In this document: positions 1 to 8,044 of the stretch, piece by piece
Numbering within the stretch: position 1 is the first letter of the stretch
How the letters are laid out: each line of letters starts with the position of its first letter
Origin: Affinundibacterium macrobrachii
GTDB lineage: Bacteria; Pseudomonadota; Gammaproteobacteria; Burkholderiales; Burkholderiaceae_D
Reading direction: 5' to 3'
NCBI RefSeq assembly: GCF_014652415.1
Contig: NZ_BMYT01000001.1
Span: forward strand, 62,001-126,000
DNA length: 64,000 bases
Program-made: the position numbers and the translations under genes
Notes under the pieces: generated by a model
What the model was told of the DNA's origin: nothing
Databases searched by the model: none
What the model saw: only the letters and a program-made list of their open reading frames with translations

Positions 1-200
1 CAGAAGCCTATCCATATAATCCAAATGGTTCGCCTCTTGGATTGACTTCAGTTACCAATGAAGATGGTCGTTTTACTGTGATGATGCCGCATGCAGAACG
101 CGTATTCCGCAGTGTATTACATTCTTGGGCACCCGAATCTTGGGGCGAAGATTCACCTTGGATGCGTATGTTTAGAAATGCGCGAGTGTGGGTGGGGTAA
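1..200 (+). CDS. purL: Phosphoribosylformylglycinamidine synthase, C-terminal end (partial)
   Basis: The reading frame enters from the left edge (first full codon at base 3) and ends with TAA at 198-200. The 65 visible residues match the extreme C-terminus of the glutaminase domain of PurL: an NPNGSP segment, [16 protein letters not shown] with the glutaminase histidine and glutamate, and an [16 protein letters not shown] tail. PurL makes formylglycinamidine ribotide from FGAR, glutamine and ATP in purine synthesis. The rest of the roughly 1300-residue protein lies outside the window. A strong terminator follows. Confidence 0.93.
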   Translation, partial: EAYPYNPNGSPLGLTSVTNEDGRFTVMMPHAERVFRSVLHSWAPESWGEDSPWMRMFRNARVWVG

Positions 201-224
201 TCGTTAGGAAAGTCTACTGACAAC

Positions 225-264
225 AAAAACGCAGAGTTGGCTGAAAAGCACTCTGCGTTTTTTT
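225..264 (+). terminator. Rho-independent terminator after purL
   Basis: AACGCAGAGT (228-237) pairs perfectly with ACTCTGCGTT (250-259) around a 12-nt loop, and T258-T264 form the U-tract. It lies 25 bases after the purL stop. Confidence 0.9.
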
Positions 265-402
265 ATGTCTTCTGTTTTATTGCAATGCGTTGAGTTGCAT
301 TCTTAGCTTAGGTGTAACTGCATTGAGGTTTAACTTCAGCTTGATTGCAGATTAATTGCAGCTTAGTTACAGCTTAATTACAACGTAAATGCTGAGCAAT
401 CC

Positions 403-639
403 TTATTTTCTACCAAGTGGATCTGTCGGTGTCGTTGCTCTCGGCATGTTAATCAAATCATCAGAAGACACTGTTTTCACATCAGATGGTGATCGCGCAT
501 TTTTCTTTTGTGGGATAGTGCTGCCAACACGATATTCACGCTCTACTGCGACTTTCGGTGTATTCGGATCGTCAACTTCGATACTTGCACATCCAACTAA
601 GCTTGATAAGGCGAGCAAGCTAAATAAAATTTTTGTCAT
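403..639 (-). CDS. Small putative lipoprotein, unknown function
   Basis: A 78-residue protein with a short lipoprotein signal: a charged MTK start, a hydrophobic stretch at 4-14, and a lipobox LVGC with the acylated cysteine at residue 17. The mature part is about 60 residues, polar, and contains EREYRVGSTIPQKK and a proline/threonine-rich tail. Small lipoproteins with this REYRxGSxIP segment occur in Burkholderiales, but I know of no function. It stands alone, convergent with purL and about 175 bases downstream of the EAL/GGDEF gene on the same strand. The signal and lipobox are seen directly; outer-membrane location is an inference. Confidence 0.7.
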   Translation of the reverse strand: MTKILFSLLALSSLVGCASIEVDDPNTPKVAVEREYRVGSTIPQKKNARSPSDVKTVSSDDLINMPRATTPTDPLGRK

Positions 640-814
640 ATTTTTCCTAGTCTTAAATGAGAGATGAGGCTACCAAATTGTGCGCTGACTTCGATGTGCG
701 AGATCGGCGTAAAGCGATGAAACTGAAATAGCTTATTAGCTTTGCTAAGACTATTGATTTACTTGTATGCTGTCAATAAGTTTAGGTAATTTGGAAAAAA
801 GAGACAATTGTTGG

Positions 815-2674
815 TTACACAGAGGTAGTGACTTCTTTTCTGCGGTCGATAAACAAGCTATTTCCAAGCAAGCGTTTTGCTTGTTTTTTTGCTTCAGTCG
901 CTGCGATCGCGATTTGATGATGCGAGCCATACTGCTCAACACGCGCACTGATGACGCCAAGAGATAAACTAATGAGCGGATAAAAGACTTTTTTGCCTTG
1001 ACGATCTTCGCTGATATAGCCGCCTCTCTCTCTATCTTCGTTGCTGTAGAAGTCGGTAATTTCCGACTCGAAGGTATTCAAAATATCTCTGCACCTTTGT
1101 TCCCAGTTGTCGCTTTGAAAAATAATGATGAAGTCATCACCACCAATGTGCCCAATAAAATCTTTGTCGCTCGCACAGTGCTGAACGATGATTTTACTCG
1201 TCATTTGTATGACTTCATCTCCGCGTTGGTAACCATATACATCATTAAAAGGTTTGAAGTGATCTAGATCGCAGTAGCATGCTTGAAAAGGAATTTTTTG
1301 TTGAAGCAATTGATCGATGTGTTGATTGATTGGTACGTTTCCCGGAAGTTGCGTTAGGGGATTGGCATAGCGAGCAGCGTCTATTTGCATCTTAGTGATT
1401 TCTCGCATCAAATCCGGCCCAGTCGCCAATCCGATGTAGTTACCATTGTCGACGACGATGATGCCGTTAATGAGGTGCTCAGGATCTGCTTCCACAATCA
1501 TGTGACTGACTTGCTGTAAATTGGTGTTTTGTTCGACCGTCAGTGGATTACTATCCATGAAGACTTTGCACGATTTTTTTCCATAAAGTTCGCGCTGAAA
1601 TGGTCTTGAAAAACGATCAATCATATTGTTCCGATTAATGATGCCGACAGGAATATGGTTGTCAACAACAGGAATGATCTTTAGTTTTGGATCAGCTAAG
1701 AACAGATTCTCAACCTCATTGTTTAAGGTTGATGAGCTGATAGTTGGCGGTGTTTTTAGCAGATGTTTGATGGTGACTGCATTTTGGTGTTGATCAAGGT
1801 AAGCTGCTGGCATCTTGCTTCTTTTAAGAGAAATCGTTTTGGCTACTTCAGCAGAAATCGATTTTGCTGGACTAGGGTGTGGTTTTGCGATGTGATAACC
1901 CTGACCACAGGCAACGCCCAACTCAAGTAAAGTAAGTAATTCTGCTTGTGTCTCAATCCCTTCTGCCACTACTTTAGAACCCGACTTTTCTGCGATGCTT
2001 TGTATCGACTTTACAAATTGACGTTTTACCGAGTCTTTGTCTATTCCTTGAATAAAGTGCATGTCGATTTTGACGAACTCTGGATGCAACTCGGACCATA
2101 AGCGTAGGCTTGAGAATCCTTCGCCGAGATCATCAATCGCAATCTCAAATCCCATTTTTCTATAGTGCAAAACTGCTTCGTATAGAAGTGCGTAGTCATG
2201 GGTTGGCTGATATTCGGTGAGTTCGATGATGACTCGCTGTGGGTTAATCCCGATTTCGTGGATGTAATCTAGGGTTTCCCCATGACGGGCATCTCGTTGT
2301 AATAGGCACTCAGGGCTGACATTTAAAAAAAGTTTGCCAGGTAAATTTAGTGCTTTGAATTGTTCGAGCACAATTCTGCGACATAAATGTTCTACCGTCA
2401 CACTTAAATTGTGCTCGGCAGCGGCTTGAAATAAGTTGATCGGTGAATGCAATGTGCTGTCTGAGGGACCTCGAATAAGTCCTTCATATCCGAGAATTTG
2501 TCCGTCATCCATTTGTATGATCGGTTGAAAACGAGCGCTCAGCTGGCGTTCTCGAATGATGCGAAGCAACTGTTGCAAAACTGAATTTTGCATGTGAACT
2601 GTTTCTGGAATAGGTAGGGCTATTACCTCGTGGTAACGATTGCTGTCAGAAAGTATGCTTAATTCCTGTTCCAT
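815..2674 (-). CDS. EAL - CBS pair - GGDEF cyclic-di-GMP protein
   Basis: A 619-residue protein. Residues about 35-270 are an EAL phosphodiesterase domain. Its signature is EGLIRG (64-69), with FLNVSPE, ELTE (151-154), IDDLGEGFSS (180-189), VKIDM (201-205), AEGIE and GQGY, so the metal and catalytic positions of active EAL enzymes look present. Residues about 295-425 fit a CBS-domain pair, which could bind adenine nucleotides. Residues about 440-610 are a GGDEF domain whose core motif reads GGDDF (511-515) and which has no RxxD inhibitory site five residues upstream. The likely activity is c-di-GMP hydrolysis, with the GGDEF half weakly active or regulatory; that is an inference. There are no membrane segments, so it should be cytoplasmic. 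It is a single gene transcribed away from tRNA-Ser. Confidence 0.88.
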   Translation of the reverse strand: MEQELSILSDSNRYHEVIALPIPETVHMQNSVLQQLLRIIRERQLSARFQPIIQMDDGQILGYEGLIRGPSDSTLHSPINLFQAAAEHNLSVTVEHLCRRIVLEQFKALNLPGKLFLNVSPECLLQRDARHGETLDYIHEIGINPQRVIIELTEYQPTHDYALLYEAVLHYRKMGFEIAIDDLGEGFSSLRLWSELHPEFVKIDMHFIQGIDKDSVKRQFVKSIQSIAEKSGSKVVAEGIETQAELLTLLELGVACGQGYHIAKPHPSPAKSISAEVAKTISLKRSKMPAAYLDQHQNAVTIKHLLKTPPTISSSTLNNEVENLFLADPKLKIIPVVDNHIPVGIINRNNMIDRFSRPFQRELYGKKSCKVFMDSNPLTVEQNTNLQQVSHMIVEADPEHLINGIIVVDNGNYIGLATGPDLMREITKMQIDAARYANPLTQLPGNVPINQHIDQLLQQKIPFQACYCDLDHFKPFNDVYGYQRGDEVIQMTSKIIVQHCASDKDFIGHIGGDDFIIIFQSDNWEQRCRDILNTFESEITDFYSNEDRERGGYISEDRQGKKVFYPLISLSLGVISARVEQYGSHHQIAIAATEAKKQAKRLLGNSLFIDRRKEVTTSV

Positions 2675-3069
2675 AAATAGCTAGGGCGCCGATTGAAGAT
2701 TGCCGAGTCAAATTTAACTATCGGTTCACTTAGCTTAGTTTAAGAATATGACCGGGATATTTCAGGTTAGTGAATAGATCGTATTTTTTAAGAAAAAATG
2801 GTTATTTCTGCCAAATCCGATTATGCGATTAATGAATCTAAGGAAGCTGGACTTAGCGTGGATATTATTGCTGTTTTGAAATAAAACTCTATTTCTCATA
2901 GGGATGATGTTTTGGCTTGAAATTATTCTTTATAGCCTTATATATCCTAAGCATCTAATGAAATCCCTAATAAATTCAGGGCTTGTCAGAGGGAAATTGC
3001 TAAAAAAACAGGCTACCAAACAGTTTTGAACTTTGCTACAATCGCAAGCTTGACTGTATTTTGCAGTAT
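2675..3069. other. Intergenic stretch, mostly featureless
   Basis: 395 bases of AT-rich sequence between the divergent EAL gene and tRNA-Ser. A TACAAT box at 3037-3042 could be the -10 element for the tRNA, but no convincing -35 precedes it. A 28-codon frame at 2798-2884 is discussed under rejected items. Nothing else is supported. Confidence 0.5.
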
Positions 3070-3160
3070 GGAAAGATGGCAGAGTGGTCGAATGCACCGG
3101 ACTCGAAATCCGGCATACGTTTATGACGTATCCAGGGTTCAAATCCCTGTCTTTCCGCCA
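3070..3160 (+). tRNA. tRNA-Ser (anticodon CGA)
   Basis: A 91-nt class II tRNA. The acceptor stem GGAAAGA (3070-3076) pairs with TCTTTCC before discriminator G and an encoded CCA (3158-3160). The anticodon loop CTCGAAA gives CGA, which reads UCG serine codons. A long variable arm (CATACG...CGTATC) and the T arm GGGTTCAAATCCC are all visible. Confidence 0.95.
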
Positions 3161-3319
3161 AAATACTATTAGATAACTATTTGGCAAAGATCAAAAGTAG
3201 TCTGAGATGGTCGAGCTAGAATGAGTTTGTGCTAGGTGATTAGTTTGTTCATTGACGTCGCATGCCCTTTGAGCATTTTTTAACTATTTGTCGGCATAAG
3301 TTTGTTCTGTTGTAAGGTG

Positions 3320-3374
3320 CATACCTTTAAACAAGAGGTATGTAAAATTATAAATAATAACCAAACCGATTTGG
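3320..3374. promoter_or_regulatory. Cluster of inverted repeats before the HTH gene
   Basis: CATACCT (3320-3326) and AGGTATG (3336-3342) form a 7-bp inverted repeat with a 9-nt spacer. AAGGT-GCAT-ACCTT (3314-3327) overlaps it, and CCAAA-CCGA-TTTGG (3361-3374) follows. They sit 55-115 bases before the start of a small HTH protein, which fits operators for self-control; binding is an inference. Confidence 0.3.
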
Positions 3375-3428
3375 TCTTGGTACATACAGAGATTGTTTGA
3401 TCTGTATTTTGTGAAGAGTGAGAAAAAA

Positions 3429-3719
3429 ATGGCAAACCTTTTAGATCTGAAGTCAGATGATTTTGACTATAACCCAAATAATCTGTTGGACACCTTGATT
3501 AAGCAGTTGCATTTGAAAAATGATGCAGCTTTGTCTAGAGCCTTAGAAGTTGCTCCACCAGTAATCAGTAAAATTCGTCACCATCACTTACCAGTTGGTG
3601 CTTCCTTGTTGATTCGTATGCACGAAATCAGTGATTTGAGTATTAAAGATTTGCGCGCCCTGATGGGTGATCGTCGGGAAAAGTTCCGTATTGGCGATCA
3701 GGTAATACGCGTCGACTAA
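3429..3719 (+). CDS. Small helix-turn-helix protein, probable transcriptional regulator
   Basis: A 96-residue protein starting at the ATG at 3429; a purine-rich GAGTGAGAAAA lies just upstream. An in-frame ATG at 3393 has no ribosome site. Residues about 18-80 are helical. NDAALSRALEVAPPVISKIRHHHLPVGASLLIRMHEISDLS looks like a lambda-repressor/XRE-like helix-turn-helix, with the recognition helix near PPVISKIRH (43-51). Similar short proteins occur across Oxalobacteraceae as uncharacterised regulators. It is a single gene between tRNA-Ser and a terminator. Several inverted repeats lie in its leader, which suggests autoregulation but does not prove it. The target genes are unknown. Confidence 0.75.
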   Translation: MANLLDLKSDDFDYNPNNLLDTLIKQLHLKNDAALSRALEVAPPVISKIRHHHLPVGASLLIRMHEISDLSIKDLRALMGDRREKFRIGDQVIRVD

Positions 3720-3738
3720 TTCGATTGCGCTGTCGCCA

Positions 3739-3776
3739 ACACAGGGTTAAATTAAGTCTGATTTAACCCTGTTTTC
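3739..3776 (+). terminator. Terminator after the HTH gene
   Basis: ACAGGGTTAAAT (3741-3752) pairs perfectly with ATTTAACCCTGT (3761-3772) around an 8-nt loop, followed by a short T-run (TTTTCATTT). Confidence 0.8.
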
Positions 3777-3837
3777 ATTTCTGCGTCTATTTAAAGCTAT
3801 ATTGATTATCGTAAGCTTCTCTTTCTCTTTCTCTCTC

Positions 3838-3859
3838 AATGTATGTTAATTCATACATT
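3838..3859. promoter_or_regulatory. Inverted repeat next to a pyrimidine tract, before the P-loop gene
   Basis: AATGTATG (3838-3845) and CATACATT (3852-3859) are perfect 8-bp arms around TTAATT. They directly follow a 22-base run of C and T at 3816-3837. The start codon of the next gene is about 120 bases downstream, so an operator role is possible but unproven. Confidence 0.3.
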
Positions 3860-3981
3860 CAAGGTCTTTAAAATCTCCATAACGATCTTTGCTGATTTGC
3901 ATTGTTTTTCTCGTGCTGTGTATGTGTTAGCATGAGGAAACATTTTGAAGTTAATAGTGTAAATTCTCGAGCGAGGTGATT

Positions 3982-4569
3982 ATGTCTGTTCAAGTTACGG
4001 GTGCTTCACGATTGAGTCAAGAACATCGCATGCGTTTATATCCGACCAAGATTATTAATGTTATTGGCGGACCTGGCTGTGATAAATCCCTATTTTCGTC
4101 TGCGATTATTTTAAATTTAAATCTTCGAAATAAGTCAGTGGAGCAGATTCCTGATTACGCCAAAGCCTTAGTTTGGCAGAAAAATTTTGATGCGCTTAAA
4201 AATCAATATCAACTCGCTCAGCGACAATTCGAGATGCTCGATCTACTCGATGGGCAAGTCCAGTACTTGGTCACCGAGTGCGCATTGATGCAAGTGCTTT
4301 ATTACAATCAGTCTTATACCGAGAATATTTGCGACGTTACTAAAACACACCATCAAATCCTGAATTGGTATAACCGCCACGACAATATTAATATTTTGGT
4401 CGAGCGTGGTGACAAAAAGTATGTGCAAACAGGTCGCTTTCAAAATGAAGAGCAAGCGCGCAAAATCGATGAAGAACTGCGACAGATGCTCGAAGTGGAG
4501 CAGATTCCATTCATATCGATGCCGCCCGATATCGCTGTGATTAATAATTTCGCTAGAGGACTTGCTTAA
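3982..4569 (+). CDS. P-loop NTPase-like protein (AAA_28/NadR-like) with altered Walker A
   Basis: 195 residues from the ATG at 3982; GCGAGG sits 5 bases upstream, which favours this start over the GTG at 3976. KIINVIGGPGCDKS (23-36) is placed and shaped like a Walker A motif, but the last glycine before lysine is aspartate (D34; codon GAT where GGT would be expected). Later segments include SVEQIPDYAKALVWQKNF, DGQVQYLVTECALMQVLYYN with a hydrophobic strand as expected for Walker B, and NILVERGDKKYVQTGRFQ. The layout resembles AAA_28/NadR-type small nucleotide kinases and phage ATPases. Homologues seem conserved in Oxalobacteraceae, but I know of no function. It is a single gene with its own leader. 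ATP binding is uncertain because of D34. Confidence 0.72.
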   Translation: MSVQVTGASRLSQEHRMRLYPTKIINVIGGPGCDKSLFSSAIILNLNLRNKSVEQIPDYAKALVWQKNFDALKNQYQLAQRQFEMLDLLDGQVQYLVTECALMQVLYYNQSYTENICDVTKTHHQILNWYNRHDNINILVERGDKKYVQTGRFQNEEQARKIDEELRQMLEVEQIPFISMPPDIAVINNFARGLA

Positions 4570-4816
4570 GGCTCACTTGCAGCGCCATCGTCGCAAGTAG
4601 AATTTTTATCAAATTCGTTGTTAGAGCTACTCAAGTTTCAAGCTTCGTCTTTGCTTGATTTACTTTATTTTATCGCTGAAATTGCAGGGCTAATCCTGTC
4701 TTTCTTAAGTTTCGTCGCTTCTCGCCAAAGCTCAACTTGATGAAATTACTATTTGTCTAAATCATTGAAGTGACATGCTTTGATGAGTTAGATGGAGTAG
4801 TTTTTATGAGGTGACT

Positions 4817-5749
4817 ATGGTGCAAAACTCAGCGATGCAGGAACTAGCAATAGAAATGATCGGCGTGCGTAAGCGATTCGCGACGCATGAAGTGCTTAAA
4901 TGTTTGAATCTTTCTGTGCCAAACAAAAGTATCTTTGCCTTTCTTGGGAATAATGGTGAAGGTAAATCCACAGCGATTCGGTTAATGGTTGGATTGTTGC
5001 GACCAGATAGCGGTGATATCCGTATTTTGGGACGCAATATTCAAACCGATAGGCAAGCGATCTTACGTGAAGTCGGATGTTTGGTTGATGCGCCGAGTTC
5101 TTATCCCAATTTGACTGCAATCGAGTTTTTGAAGATTGCTTGTTTGATCAAGTCCTTAGCTTTGCAAGAAATTGACCGTGTACTCGAGTTGGTTAACTTG
5201 CATACGGATCCTAAACGCTTAATTCGTCATTTTTCTCTTGGTATGAAGCAGCGTTTGGCCTTAGCGCATGCTTTATTGGGGCGTCCAAGTCTTCTTATTC
5301 TTGATGAGCCAACCAATGGCCTTGATCCAGCAGGTATTCAAGAAATTCGTCAGTTAATTCAACGCTTACCTGAACAAGCCGATTGCACCATTTTTGTGTC
5401 CAGTCATCAACTTGATGAGGTAGAAAAAATGGCGACACACCTTGCTTTGCTCAAGGATGGTACTGTCCAATTTCAATGTCACTTAGATGAAGTTCATGCT
5501 GCACAAGTTGGCGTGTTGGAGTTGCATATTGATGATGCAGTGCAAGTCGCGCAAGTGCTTGCCGCGCACGGATTTCGAGCGCAAGTATTGAGTGCAACTC
5601 AGCTTGTGGTTAGTGAGGTGCCACAAGAACAAGCGCACAGAGTGAACGCATGCGTTGTTCAAGCCAATTTACGTTTGCACGCTGCGAATTTTCAAAAGCC
5701 TTCTTTAGAAAAATGGTTTCATCAACAAACGCAAGCGAGGACTATATGA
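4817..5749 (+). CDS. ABC transporter ATP-binding protein, BcrA/LanF type
   Basis: 310 residues from the ATG at 4817; GAGG five bases upstream decides against the GTG at 4811. Walker A GNNGEGKS (44-51), signature FSLGMKQRLALA, Walker B LLILDEPTNGLDP and the switch histidine in SSHQLDE are all present. The FSLGMKQ form of the signature is typical of bacitracin and lantibiotic self-protection exporters (BcrA, LanF, NatA-like). The C-terminal 90 residues are an accessory domain. It overlaps the permease gene by ATGA, so the two are translationally coupled. The family suggests drug, peptide or ion export. No bacteriocin gene is visible nearby, so the substrate is unknown. Confidence 0.88.
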   Translation: MVQNSAMQELAIEMIGVRKRFATHEVLKCLNLSVPNKSIFAFLGNNGEGKSTAIRLMVGLLRPDSGDIRILGRNIQTDRQAILREVGCLVDAPSSYPNLTAIEFLKIACLIKSLALQEIDRVLELVNLHTDPKRLIRHFSLGMKQRLALAHALLGRPSLLILDEPTNGLDPAGIQEIRQLIQRLPEQADCTIFVSSHQLDEVEKMATHLALLKDGTVQFQCHLDEVHAAQVGVLELHIDDAVQVAQVLAAHGFRAQVLSATQLVVSEVPQEQAHRVNACVVQANLRLHAANFQKPSLEKWFHQQTQARTI

Positions 5750-6480
5750 TTATTCGATTGATTCGCGTTGAATTGTTGAAGGTGAAGCGTTCTTTAGCGC
5801 TACTAATGATGCTGGCTTGTCCGTTGATGGTTGCATTGCTTTGTTTTGGTTTGCAATTAAAAACCTATAAAACGGGTTTAATTCGATGGGATATGTATTG
5901 GGCTGGTAGTACCGCAATTTGGGGATATTTTATGTTTCCTCTTTATTTGGCCTTAATTACCGGTTTATTGAACGGCAATGAACATCGAAATTCGACTTGG
6001 CGATTGATGTTGACTTTGCCGATTCAATCACGCCAATTGTTTTTGGCGAAATTCGTTCTGGCGGCAGTCTTTATGCTTGGTGCAAATCTAGCTTTGTTGT
6101 TTATGACCTCATGCGCAATTTATGTATTTGGACTATTGGGGTTTTCAATTTCGCAGGCATTTAAATTTGATTTTGTGCGCTTTATGTTGTTTGCTAACTT
6201 GAGTGCTTTACCAATTTTGGTATTCCAGCATTGGATCAGTTGGCGCGTACAAAATATCGTCGCTCCATTGGCGGTCGGTGTGATTGGGACGATGGGGATT
6301 GTGCAGATTGGTCAATCGGAAAATTGGATTTACTATCCGTGGAGTTATGTGATGACGGCGTTAAATGCGTCATCTGCTGATGTTCGTCATCAGGCAATTA
6401 TTCTCGCGAGTACATTGGCAGCATGCGCACTTGGCATATTGACGTTTTGGATAGGGCGACGTGGTGTCGAGTTTGAGTAA
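5746..6480 (+). CDS. ABC-2 type permease, lantibiotic-immunity-like
   Basis: 244 residues from the ATG at 5746, overlapping the ATPase stop in ATGA and preceded by GCGAGG at 5735-5740. About six hydrophobic helices are visible, including SLALLMMLACPLMVALLCF (about 16-34), FVLAAVFMLGANLALLFMT, LPILVFQHWISW and a last helix near IILASTLAACALGILTFWI. The NEHRNSTWRLMLTLPIQSRQLFLAKF loop is the typical cytoplasmic segment of LanE/LanG and related ABC-2 permeases, thought to touch the ATPase. It should form a membrane exporter with the gene before it. Only one permease is present, where lantibiotic immunity systems often have two. Substrate unknown. Confidence 0.85.
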   Translation: MIIRLIRVELLKVKRSLALLMMLACPLMVALLCFGLQLKTYKTGLIRWDMYWAGSTAIWGYFMFPLYLALITGLLNGNEHRNSTWRLMLTLPIQSRQLFLAKFVLAAVFMLGANLALLFMTSCAIYVFGLLGFSISQAFKFDFVRFMLFANLSALPILVFQHWISWRVQNIVAPLAVGVIGTMGIVQIGQSENWIYYPWSYVMTALNASSADVRHQAIILASTLAACALGILTFWIGRRGVEFE

Positions 6481-6498
6481 AATTTTCTGAAGTTGTTT

Positions 6499-6532
6499 GG
6501 ATAAGATCATGATGCTTTCATTGATCTTATCC
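6499..6532. terminator. Hairpin between convergent genes
   Basis: GGATAAGATCA (6499-6509) pairs perfectly with TGATCTTATCC (6522-6532). It lies between the converging permease and methylase genes but lacks a clear T-run on either side, so termination is likely but not certain. Confidence 0.4.
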
Positions 6533-6556
6533 ATGTTACTGGTAACCTCTTAGTAT

Positions 6557-7306
6557 TTAAGCCAAGAAAAGAAATACAGTTGGTTTTTTGTGAAAGTCTG
6601 GTAGCTGATTTGCTTGCAACTGTTTTTTCCAAGTGCCAGCTGTTTTCGTTTGTATCGATTCTGTCGGTAAGCTTAAATCAGTCGCTACGCAGATAAGTGA
6701 TTGATGGTTGCAATGATTAGCGAGCGCCTCAAGCATTTGCGTATTTCGATAGGGTGTTTCGATCAGTAATTGGGTTTGTTTTTCTTTTCTTGATCGATCT
6801 TCCAGCTCCTTAATACGTTTTGCTCTGGCGGTGGCATCTGTCGGTAAATAGCCATTAAACGCAAAACTTTGGCCGTTCAATCCACTTCCCATGATCGCGA
6901 GCAAAAGTGATGATGGGCCAACGAGAGGGCAAACCTTGATATTCCGTTGATGAGCTAGTTGAACTAAATTGGCGCCAGGGTCAGCTACCGCTGGTACGCC
7001 AGCTTCAGAAATTAATCCAACGTCGTGTCCGTCGAGTAGTGGTGTTAACAGCTTTTGTATTTCTGTGTTGGGTGTGTTGACATTGAGTTCGCTGATTTGC
7101 AACTCTTGAATTGGTCTAGAGAGTGGATGGTATTGATTGAGGATTTTCAGATAGGCGCGTGTGCTTTTCGCATTTTCGGCGATAAAGTACTGCAAATGTG
7201 CACTCATCTTTTGTACGGTTTCTGGGATGATGTGTGCTAAAACATTTTCTTGATCGTTATCGATTTGTCCCAGTTTGTTTGGAATTAAATAGAGTGTGCC
7301 AGTCAT
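6557..7306 (-). CDS. RsmI-like SAM-dependent methyltransferase (tetrapyrrole methylase fold)
   Basis: 249 residues starting MTGTLYLIPNKLGQ. The motifs GLISEAGVPAVADPGANLV (about 96-115) and PLVGPSSLLLAIMGSGLNGQSFAFNGYLP (about 127-155) match the tetrapyrrole-methylase fold shared by RsmI, which 2'-O-methylates C1402 of 16S rRNA. The protein diverges from true RsmI at the N-terminus and around ETPYRNTQML, and a second RsmI-like paralogue of this type next to maf is common in betaproteobacteria. A nucleic-acid methyltransferase role is likely; the exact substrate is not known. It lies just downstream of the maf-type gene on the same strand, about 26 bases away, probably as one transcript. Confidence 0.85.
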   Translation of the reverse strand: MTGTLYLIPNKLGQIDNDQENVLAHIIPETVQKMSAHLQYFIAENAKSTRAYLKILNQYHPLSRPIQELQISELNVNTPNTEIQKLLTPLLDGHDVGLISEAGVPAVADPGANLVQLAHQRNIKVCPLVGPSSLLLAIMGSGLNGQSFAFNGYLPTDATARAKRIKELEDRSRKEKQTQLLIETPYRNTQMLEALANHCNHQSLICVATDLSLPTESIQTKTAGTWKKQLQANQLPDFHKKPTVFLFLA

Positions 7307-7332
7307 AGGTATCCTTGTTGTCCTGATCGTTC

Positions 7333-7941
7333 TTAATGCGCAGAATTAAAAAAAGTCACGTTGAGATTTCTTAGCATGCTAGTCAGTGCAATTAAAGGTA
7401 ATCCAGTTAAGGCAGTAGGATCATCACTTTGTACTGATTGAAGTAATGCTATTCCTAGTCCTTCATTTTTTGCGCTGCCAGCGCAGTCGTATGGTTTTTC
7501 GATGTGTAAATAGGCGTCCAGTTCGGTATCACTGAGATCTCTAACTTGCACGAGTGTCTGGCAATTGGCAATTTGGATTTGATGACTTGTTCGATTGTCT
7601 AGCACGCACAGCGCAGTATGAAAAATAACGGTTTTGCCACGCATGGTTTTTAATTGCGCCAGCGCTGTATCGTGATTTCCTGGTTTGCCAATTTGGGCGC
7701 CGTTTAGCGTTGCGACCTGATCGGAGCCAATAATGATCGCGTTAGGGTTTGTTAATCCAACAGCCTCTGCTTTTTCCTGCGCCAGCCTAATAGCTGTTTC
7801 CTCTGGTTGTTCATTTGGATTTGGGGTTTCATCAATCTCAGGGCTAATTGAAATGAATGGCAGTTGCAGGCGGCTTAAAAGTTCTTTTCGGTAGGCAGAA
7901 CTTGATGCGAGAATAATTTGTGGCGTGTTTGAGTTTGACAT
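7333..7941 (-). CDS. maf: Maf/YceF family nucleoside triphosphate pyrophosphatase
   Basis: 202 residues from the ATG at 7941. The frame is open 21 codons further upstream, but family alignment places the start just before IILASSSAYRKELL. Key features are SSSAYRKELLSRL (the S-R-K nucleotide-binding loop), QEKAEAV, IIGSDQVATLNG and GKPGNHDTALAQLKTMRGK. The DQVA form rather than DTVV points to the YceF (m7GTP pyrophosphatase) subfamily. Maf proteins hydrolyse modified nucleotides and are cytoplasmic. It diverges from yceD and precedes the RsmI-like methylase; in enterics yceF likewise neighbours yceD-rpmF. No strong ribosome site precedes either candidate start. Confidence 0.88.
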   Translation of the reverse strand: MSNSNTPQIILASSSAYRKELLSRLQLPFISISPEIDETPNPNEQPEETAIRLAQEKAEAVGLTNPNAIIIGSDQVATLNGAQIGKPGNHDTALAQLKTMRGKTVIFHTALCVLDNRTSHQIQIANCQTLVQVRDLSDTELDAYLHIEKPYDCAGSAKNEGLGIALLQSVQSDDPTALTGLPLIALTSMLRNLNVTFFNSAH

Positions 7942-8044
7942 TTGATTTGATGTATTTTTTATTAATTTTATGGCGGAAATTTTCGGTTTCTCAAAAAAAC
8001 GCATAAAATTTCACAGTTCTAATCGCCTCAAACGAGCTAAGGCT

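Noticed and set aside
2798-2884. A 28-codon frame (MVISAKSDYAINESK...) before tRNA-Ser
   Set aside because: There is only a weak A-rich ribosome site, no recognisable domain and no neighbour that needs a leader peptide. Chance is the simplest reading.
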